Positions 39,641-43,515 of a stretch of DNA of 43,515 bases are shown in pieces (position 1 is the first letter of the stretch; the number at the start of each line of letters is the position of its first letter). A model generated the notes under the pieces. The model saw only the letters and a program-made list of their open reading frames with translations, was not told where the DNA came from and ran no database searches. The stretch lies in assembly GCF_029212645.1 (NCBI RefSeq), contig NZ_JARGND010000026.1:1-43515 (forward strand). Direction: 5' to 3'. The position numbers and the translations under genes are program-made. Source of the DNA: Vannielia sp. (GTDB lineage: Bacteria; Pseudomonadota; Alphaproteobacteria; Rhodobacterales; Rhodobacteraceae).

Positions 39641-40056
39641 GCGGTCTTGTTCTGAAACTCAGCCCCAAAGAGCGCGTGCTTATCAATGGTGCCGTCATCG
39701 AAAACGGTGATCGGCGCTCGCGGCTCTCAATCGTGACGCCGGGTGCAAATATTCTGCGGTTGCGGGATGCGATCCACCCGGAAGAAGCCGTAACCCCGGT
39801 CAAACGGGTGTGCTACATCGCCCAGCTTATTCTGTCAGGAGATACCGGCGCGGCTGAAGCCGAGTTGCAACTCTTGCGCGGGATTGAGGGTTTGAGCCAG
39901 GTGTTCACCGATGCAGACAGTCGCAGCCAGCTTGATGCCGCAACCCGTGCGGTCGGTCTGGGCCAGCATTATCAGGCACTCAAAGCCCTGCGCACCCTGC
40001 TGCCCCGCGAGGACAGGTTGATCGCGGCACAAGCCGTCTATGAAAAGCCAAACTGA
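39637..40056 (+). CDS. flbT: flagellar biosynthesis repressor FlbT
   Basis: A 139-residue FlbT, which in Caulobacter binds the flagellin mRNA 5' region and promotes its decay when the hook is unfinished. LVLKLSPKERVLINGAVIENG and RRSRLSIVTPGANILR are the family N-terminus, and ALKALRTLLPREDRL lies near the C-terminus. The length is normal. It overlaps flaF by 4 bases, and its stop overlaps the next start in TGATG. Confidence 0.95.
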   Translation: MSGLVLKLSPKERVLINGAVIENGDRRSRLSIVTPGANILRLRDAIHPEEAVTPVKRVCYIAQLILSGDTGAAEAELQLLRGIEGLSQVFTDADSRSQLDAATRAVGLGQHYQALKALRTLLPREDRLIAAQAVYEKPN

Positions 40057-40877
40057 TGTACGCGCCCGTCATCCCTTTGAGCGGCATTGCCGGATGGCAA
40101 CTTTTGCAGCGCACCCAGGACAAGCAGATGGAGGCGTTTTCCTCCTCTGCTGAAGTACAGCGAAATTCTGCCGACTTCCGGGAACGTATTTCCGAGGTAA
40201 AATCCGCCGAGGACTTGGTTGGCGACTATCGCTTGCTGAACGTGGCGCTGGGGGCATTTGGCCTGTCGGATGACATTGCCAATCGCTATTTTATCCAAAA
40301 GGTACTGGAGGAGGGCACGCTTGACCCGGCGGCCTTCGCCAACCGCCTCTCGGATAACCGCTATGAAGACCTCTCGAAAGCCTTCGGTTTTGGCGACTTC
40401 GATACGCCCAACACCGTGCTCTCGGACTTTCCAGACAGGATCATCGACGCCTATACCACCCGTGCGTTTGAAACGGCCGTGGGCGAGCAGGATACCGACC
40501 TGCAACTTGCCATGAATATCCAGCGCGAGTTGCCTGAAATTGCGGCGGACGATGCCGAGGAAGATACCCTCTGGTTTCGGGTGATGGGCAATGAACCCCT
40601 GCGAGCCGTGTTCGAAAAGGCGCTCAACCTGCCGCCTGAGTTTGCTGCGATTGATATCGACAAGCAGTTGGAAACCTTCAAAGACAGGGCCGGGAGCCTG
40701 TTCGGCGACACGTCGGTAAGCCAGTTTACCGATCCTGACAAAATGGAAGAACTGACCCGGCGCTTCCTGGTGATGTCACAACTGGACGGTGACAATACCA
40801 GCTTCAACAGCAACAATGCCGCGCTCACGATCCTGAGCGGCGTAAGCTCTTCCAACATCTTCGAATTGCTAACCTGA
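40056..40877 (+). CDS. DUF1217 family flagellar-cluster protein
   Basis: A 273-residue protein of the DUF1217 family, which in alphaproteobacteria is found in flagellar clusters and is sometimes called a flagellar protein of unknown function. ISEVKSAEDLVGDYRLLNVAL and FGLSDDIANRYFIQKVLEEG, followed by LSDNRYEDLSKAFGF, form the first repeat-like unit; LRAVFEKALNLPPEFAAIDIDKQL starts a second. It is mostly helical and acidic with no signal peptide. Coupling to flbT through TGATG indicates a shared transcript. Its molecular role is not known to me. Confidence 0.88.
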   Translation: MYAPVIPLSGIAGWQLLQRTQDKQMEAFSSSAEVQRNSADFRERISEVKSAEDLVGDYRLLNVALGAFGLSDDIANRYFIQKVLEEGTLDPAAFANRLSDNRYEDLSKAFGFGDFDTPNTVLSDFPDRIIDAYTTRAFETAVGEQDTDLQLAMNIQRELPEIAADDAEEDTLWFRVMGNEPLRAVFEKALNLPPEFAAIDIDKQLETFKDRAGSLFGDTSVSQFTDPDKMEELTRRFLVMSQLDGDNTSFNSNNAALTILSGVSSSNIFELLT

Positions 40878-40900
40878 CGCGAGCGTTTTGCTCGCGTTAA
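40878..40900. terminator. hairpin between convergent genes
   Basis: CGCGAGC and GCTCGCG form a 7-bp stem with a 5-base GTTTT loop, followed by TTAAAA. It stands between the DUF1217 gene and the convergent small gene at 40919, and may end both transcripts. The T-run is short, so the strength is uncertain. Confidence 0.5.
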
Positions 40901-40918
40901 AAGGATCAGGCTCTTCGG

Positions 40919-41161
40919 TCAGGCCCGGGGAGCAGGGCGGAGCTGGTAGACGCCTTCGGGAAGGTCCAGCGCGGCGGCAAGATCGCGGATCTGGGCGATC
41001 GAGAGGGTGATCTTTTGCACCACATCCTGCCGAGTATCCAATTGTTCGACGGTCACGCAATCCTCAAAGGCTTGAATGGTCACGTCTTCTTGTAAATGCG
41101 GCGTCCCCTCATCCATGAGGGTCACAACCGTGGCATCAAAATCGTGTTCGATCGTAAACAT
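40919..41161 (-). CDS. small protein of unknown function
   Basis: An 80-residue acidic protein with a start MFTIEHDFDATVVTLMDEG, a central strand-rich part EDVTIQAFEDCVTVEQLD, and a helix near IAQIRDLAAALDLPEG. It has no signal peptide or membrane segment. The ATG at 41161 was chosen; the frame extends 16 codons upstream without family features. It is divergent from the M48 peptidase gene. I do not recognise the family. Confidence 0.65.
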   Translation of the reverse strand: MFTIEHDFDATVVTLMDEGTPHLQEDVTIQAFEDCVTVEQLDTRQDVVQKITLSIAQIRDLAAALDLPEGVYQLRPAPRA

Positions 41162-41291
41162 AGCTAAAGAGTAACGCCTGCGTTGCGCGCTGTCAGCCGT
41201 GAAAGCCACAAGCGCGCGAGGTTTCGCCGTTTGGGCTTGGGCTGGGCGGTGGCACTGATATAGTCAGCCTAGTTTTTCGGGCGAGGGCCAT

Positions 41292-41987
41292 ATGCGCAAA
41301 GTGATCAACGCGTTACTACTCGGCGCCGTTCTGGTGCTTGCGGGATGCATGCAACCAACCGGTTCTAGTGACGGCGCCGCGCCTGGTGGCTTTGACGCGG
41401 ACACCGCTGCCAAGAATTTTGTGACCGTTATCAACCGGGTGGAGCCTGTGGCCGAACGTGTATGCCGGTCGCGCCAGCCCCAGGCAAATTGCGACTTTCT
41501 GATCGTTGTGGATGATCGGCGCGGCCAGCCTCCCAATGCCTATCAAACGTTGGATGAGCGGGGCCGCCCGGTGATTGCCTTCACCCTGGCGCTTATCGCG
41601 GATGCCCGCAATCAAGACGAACTGGCCTTCATTCTGGGCCATGAGGCGGCGCATCATATTGCCGCACATATCCCCCGCAGCCAGCAGGATGCGACCATTG
41701 GGGCGCTGGTTCTTGGCACGCTTGCCACTGTCTCGGGGGGGAATGATGCGGCGGTGGACACGGCTGTGCGGATCGGGGCCGGGTTGGGGGCGCGGCGGTT
41801 TTCTAAAGAGTATGAGCTGGAGGCCGACCAGTTGGGCACCGTTATTGCGTTTCGGGCCGGATACGATCCGGTGCGCGGGGCCAAGTATTTTTCTCGCATT
41901 CCCGATCCGGGCGATGCTTTTCTGGGTACGCATCCGCCCAATGCCTCGCGGATGGAAGTGGTGCGAGTGACCGCTGCCGCACTGTAA
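41292..41987 (+). CDS. M48-family metallopeptidase lipoprotein
   Basis: A 231-residue lipoprotein protease. The signal and lipobox (LAGC, cysteine at residue 19) come first, then a low-complexity linker. The zinc motif HEAAH (about 117-121) in FILGHEAAHHIAAH and the third ligand in ELEADQLG are the M48 active site. The length is short compared with BepA or LoiP, which have TPR or extra domains. It is probably a periplasmic envelope quality-control protease. It is followed by an intrinsic terminator and dgkA. Confidence 0.88.
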   Translation: MRKVINALLLGAVLVLAGCMQPTGSSDGAAPGGFDADTAAKNFVTVINRVEPVAERVCRSRQPQANCDFLIVVDDRRGQPPNAYQTLDERGRPVIAFTLALIADARNQDELAFILGHEAAHHIAAHIPRSQQDATIGALVLGTLATVSGGNDAAVDTAVRIGAGLGARRFSKEYELEADQLGTVIAFRAGYDPVRGAKYFSRIPDPGDAFLGTHPPNASRMEVVRVTAAAL

Positions 41988-42011
41988 ACGCTCCGTGGCA
42001 AGGGCCGGATC

Positions 42012-42033
42012 AACAGCGTGAAGCCGCTGTTTT
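42012..42033 (+). terminator. intrinsic terminator after the M48 peptidase
   Basis: AACAGCG and CGCTGTT form a 7-bp stem with a 6-base loop, and the T-run TTTT overlaps the end of the stem. It lies 25 bases after the peptidase stop and 69 bases before dgkA. Confidence 0.6.
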
Positions 42034-42101
42034 ACCATTCAATTGCCACAGCCGCGCATATATCTGGGCTCAGGAAGGCGCCGCTTGCGGGTGAATGTAG
42101 A

Positions 42102-42470
42102 ATGCTGAAACAACTGGTAAAACGGATTTGGGTGCGAACCAAATGGTCGTGGGAGGGGGTTGTGCATGTGTGGCAAACCGAGCCCTCGCTCAAACAGTGG
42201 ATCATCGCTTATGTGATCTCGGCCATTGCCGCGATCCTGCTGCCGATTGACCCCGGCGAGCGGGCGATGATTGTGGGTGGCGGGCTATTTGTGCTTGCAT
42301 TTGAATGCCTTAACACAGCCATCGAGCGCGCCATTGATTACATTTCGCTAGAGCGTCACCCGCTGGCGAAACAGGCCAAGGACACTGCCTCTGCCGCGGT
42401 TGCCCTGACTTCTCTGGCGATTGGCGTGGTCTGGCTGATGGCGTTCATCGGGCTTTACGCGAGGGGATGA
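42102..42470 (+). CDS. dgkA: diacylglycerol kinase DgkA
   Basis: A 122-residue small membrane kinase that phosphorylates diacylglycerol to phosphatidate, recycling lipid from periplasmic glucan or LPS modification. Three hydrophobic helices are visible. The motif FECLNTAIERAIDYISLE with the following HPLAKQAKDTASAAV is the DgkA signature, including the catalytic glutamate. The ATG at 42102 was chosen because upstream codons are not family-like. The length is standard. Confidence 0.93.
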   Translation: MLKQLVKRIWVRTKWSWEGVVHVWQTEPSLKQWIIAYVISAIAAILLPIDPGERAMIVGGGLFVLAFECLNTAIERAIDYISLERHPLAKQAKDTASAAVALTSLAIGVVWLMAFIGLYARG

Positions 42471-42747
42471 CAGGGGGCCGGATGCGTGGGCGGTAACAAA
42501 GCATTAACCATGTTTAGCGATCAAGTACCGCCTTCATCGCCCTGCTCTTTCGGCGTCTGCCATCCGTTGCGCCAATATCCGGCACCGATCAGGCGCAGAG
42601 GATAAACCCCGATCGCACCCCCCATCATGGTGAGGTGATCATTGCCGAACCCGCAAAAAGTGGACTGGCGGACATTGATTTACCTCAAGGCGCGCATCCT
42701 TACCTTGTGTCATCCAAGTGTGGCACAGCAAAAGTTAGGGAATCGTT
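42471..42747. other. 277-bp gap with a possible small minus-strand ORF
   Basis: The interval between dgkA and the DUF6455 gene holds a 35-codon minus-strand frame at 42521-42628 and the motif TTAACCATG near 42505, which resembles one CtrA half-site. No terminator or RNA gene was found. The remainder shows nothing recognisable. Confidence 0.4.
42521..42628 (-). CDS. possible small ORF (35 aa), weak
   Basis: The minus-strand frame reads MMGGAIGVYPLRLIGAGYWR then NGWQTPKEQGDEGGT and ends with TGA. The codons look coding and the start is hydrophobic, but no Shine-Dalgarno sequence is present upstream. It could be a small protein, a gene remnant, or chance in a GC-rich genome. Confidence 0.2.
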   Translation of the reverse strand: MMGGAIGVYPLRLIGAGYWRNGWQTPKEQGDEGGT

Positions 42748-43026
42748 ATGCAGACGCTGGGCCCCGAAATGTGGCACTACTGGCTAGCTATGGGGATGGC
42801 CAAAACAACCCGCACGGACCTTGTAAACGCTATGGAACAAGGGGTTTTAGACAATTCCGAGTGGGCGGATATGGTGGATCGGTGCCGGGGGTGTGCCTGG
42901 GCGGAATGCTGCGAAGGGTGGCTTCATGCGCATATGGAAGAGGGGGCGGATTGCCCGCCGACCTGTGTGAACCAACACCGATTTAATGCGCTGCGCCAAG
43001 AGGTTGGCAAGGCTGCTACCGCTTAG
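42748..43026 (+). CDS. DUF6455 family protein
   Basis: A 92-residue cytoplasmic protein. The middle contains VDRCRGCAWAECCEGWLHAH and the end CPPTCVNQHRFNALR, so five cysteines fall in pairs (C-x2-C, CC, C) that may bind a metal or iron-sulfur group. This Cys pattern and the tail NQHRFNALR fit the DUF6455 family seen in Rhodobacteraceae. The function is unknown. A strong terminator lies 218 bases downstream. Confidence 0.8.
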   Translation: MQTLGPEMWHYWLAMGMAKTTRTDLVNAMEQGVLDNSEWADMVDRCRGCAWAECCEGWLHAHMEEGADCPPTCVNQHRFNALRQEVGKAATA

Positions 43027-43243
43027 CCATCCAGAGCTAACCCGCTGAAAGAGAACGGTAGTTTTGGGGAAATGCACCCATTATTCCCGTCACGCTATTA
43101 CCGCCACAGTGCCCTGCCCCGCCGAATGGCTGCGCAAGACAAAGGCCAGCATGAAGCCGTTGATAACAAAGGGTTACACAGTTTGCTGACCGGGCGTTGA
43201 GCAGGGCAGCCCCCCAGAGGACAGCCCCTGAGGACAGCAAGGC

Positions 43244-43278
43244 GAGGGCCGGAGATTGAACCTCTCCAGCCCTCTTTT
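43244..43278 (+). terminator. intrinsic terminator
   Basis: GAGGGC-C-GGAGA pairs with TCTCC-A-GCCCTC around the 7-base loop TTGAACC, giving 11 pairs with one mismatch, and is followed by TTTTATT. It reads on the plus strand and ends either the DUF6455 transcript or an RNA between them. The loop and upper stem look like a tRNA T-arm on the other strand, but no tRNA is built around it. Confidence 0.8.
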
Positions 43279-43306
43279 ATTGCCCGGTTCGTGCGGCTTT
43301 TTTTGC

Positions 43307-43393
43307 CGTTAATCGCAAAAAGATCACAGCCACAAGGGATGCACGTTTCATGCACAACCCATGCACATCGGTTTTTTACGTGCTTGGTTAACC
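43307..43393. repeat. repeated non-coding element, copy 2 (87 bp)
   Basis: The second copy of the element at 9737-9828. It shares CGTTAA, AAAAAGA, CACAAG, the identical ATGCACAACCCATGCACA core, ACGTG and the final GGTTAACC. Here the first unit is ATGCACG. The spacer is T-rich and 5 bases shorter. It also lies between convergent genes, 24 bases from the rimO stop. Confidence 0.7.
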
Positions 43394-43417
43394 TAACGCA
43401 GCGCGCGGTGGGCGGGG

Positions 43418-43515
43418 TTAAACCCGCTGGCCCCAGAGATCGTATTCGGAGGCTTCGTCAACCTCGACGGTGACGATATCGCCGGGGGACAGGCCTTCGG
43501 TGGCGGTGTCGATGA
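43418..43515 (-). CDS. rimO: ribosomal protein S12 methylthiotransferase RimO, C-terminal end
   Basis: The minus-strand frame entering from the right edge reads [20 protein letters not shown], then [11 protein letters not shown] and TAA. This is the C-terminal TRAM domain of RimO, a radical-SAM enzyme that methylthiolates Asp88 of S12; the ending EYDLWG is typical. Only the last 32 codons are in the window, so the radical-SAM core is not seen. Confidence 0.85.
   Translation of the reverse strand, partial: IDTATEGLSPGDIVTVEVDEASEYDLWGQRV

Larger units (their letters stand above)
43027..43417. other. 391-bp convergent intergenic region with terminator and repeat copy
   Basis: Between the DUF6455 gene and rimO the region holds a 218-base stretch without a gene, GAGGACAGC twice 14 bases apart near 43216-43238, an intrinsic terminator at 43244-43278 and the second repeat copy at 43307-43393. 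The leading part could be a long 3' untranslated region or an unannotated RNA, but no promoter was recognised. Confidence 0.5.

Noticed and set aside
43250..43270. T-arm-like sequence GGAGAGGTTCAATCTCC on the minus strand
   Set aside because: No acceptor, D-arm or anticodon stem surrounds it, and it forms the loop and upper stem of a terminator on the plus strand.

Overview
The window looks like a chromosomal segment of a roseobacter-type alphaproteobacterium (Rhodobacteraceae/Roseobacteraceae). The evidence is the GC-rich coding sequence, the block ubiE/ubiB - mutM - enoyl-CoA hydratase - rpsT - dnaA - dnaN - recF - gyrB, the alphaproteobacterial flagellin regulators FlaF and FlbT, a DUF1217 flagellar protein, an IalB-family protein, a DUF6455 protein and a zinc-dependent Rhizobium-type asparaginase. 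All functional calls come from reading translations and motifs; no database search was run.

Region 1 (1-7.8 kb): a tRNA-Phe cut by the window edge, then a tightly coupled minus-strand operon infA - maf - small RNase E/G - yacG with 4-base overlaps, then L-lactate dehydrogenase, phosphoserine phosphatase, asparaginase, an IalB-family exported protein, a TerB-like membrane protein and rlmN.

Region 2 (7.8-10.2 kb) is an accessory-looking pocket. It holds a ribbon-helix-helix protein with a relaxase-like tail, a lone lipoprotein, a 53-residue ORF resembling that tail, a possible gene remnant, and the first copy of a ~90-bp non-coding element whose second copy lies near the right end.

Region 3 (10.2-21.3 kb): a DacA-type carboxypeptidase with a SPOR domain, a HAD hydrolase, clpS, an RsmC-like methyltransferase, an SDR protein lacking the usual catalytic lysine, and an NAD-salvage neighbourhood (pncB, TauE-type permease, arsH, pncA) next to an FMN reductase, trhO and an HpaI-type aldolase.

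Region 4 (21.3-33.9 kb) is the replication-initiation and maintenance block, mostly on the minus strand: mutM, enoyl-CoA hydratase, rpsT, dnaA, dnaN, recF, a wrecked LysE-family transporter and gyrB. ubiE-ubiB run divergently. No consensus DnaA boxes were seen by eye between rpsT and dnaA, so oriC is not placed here.

Region 5 (34-40.9 kb) is a partial flagellar cluster: fliK-flgD on the minus strand and flgJ-like rod-binding protein, flgN-like chaperone, flagellin, flaF, flbT and a DUF1217 protein on the plus strand. CtrA-like half-site pairs lie in two of its promoter regions.

Region 6 (40.9-43.5 kb): a small conserved-looking protein, an M48 lipoprotein peptidase, diacylglycerol kinase, a DUF6455 protein, a strong terminator, the second copy of the repeated element and the 3' end of rimO.

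No complete new multi-gene system is evident. The best leads are the duplicated element, the relaxase-tail-like proteins and the SDR with a substituted active site.
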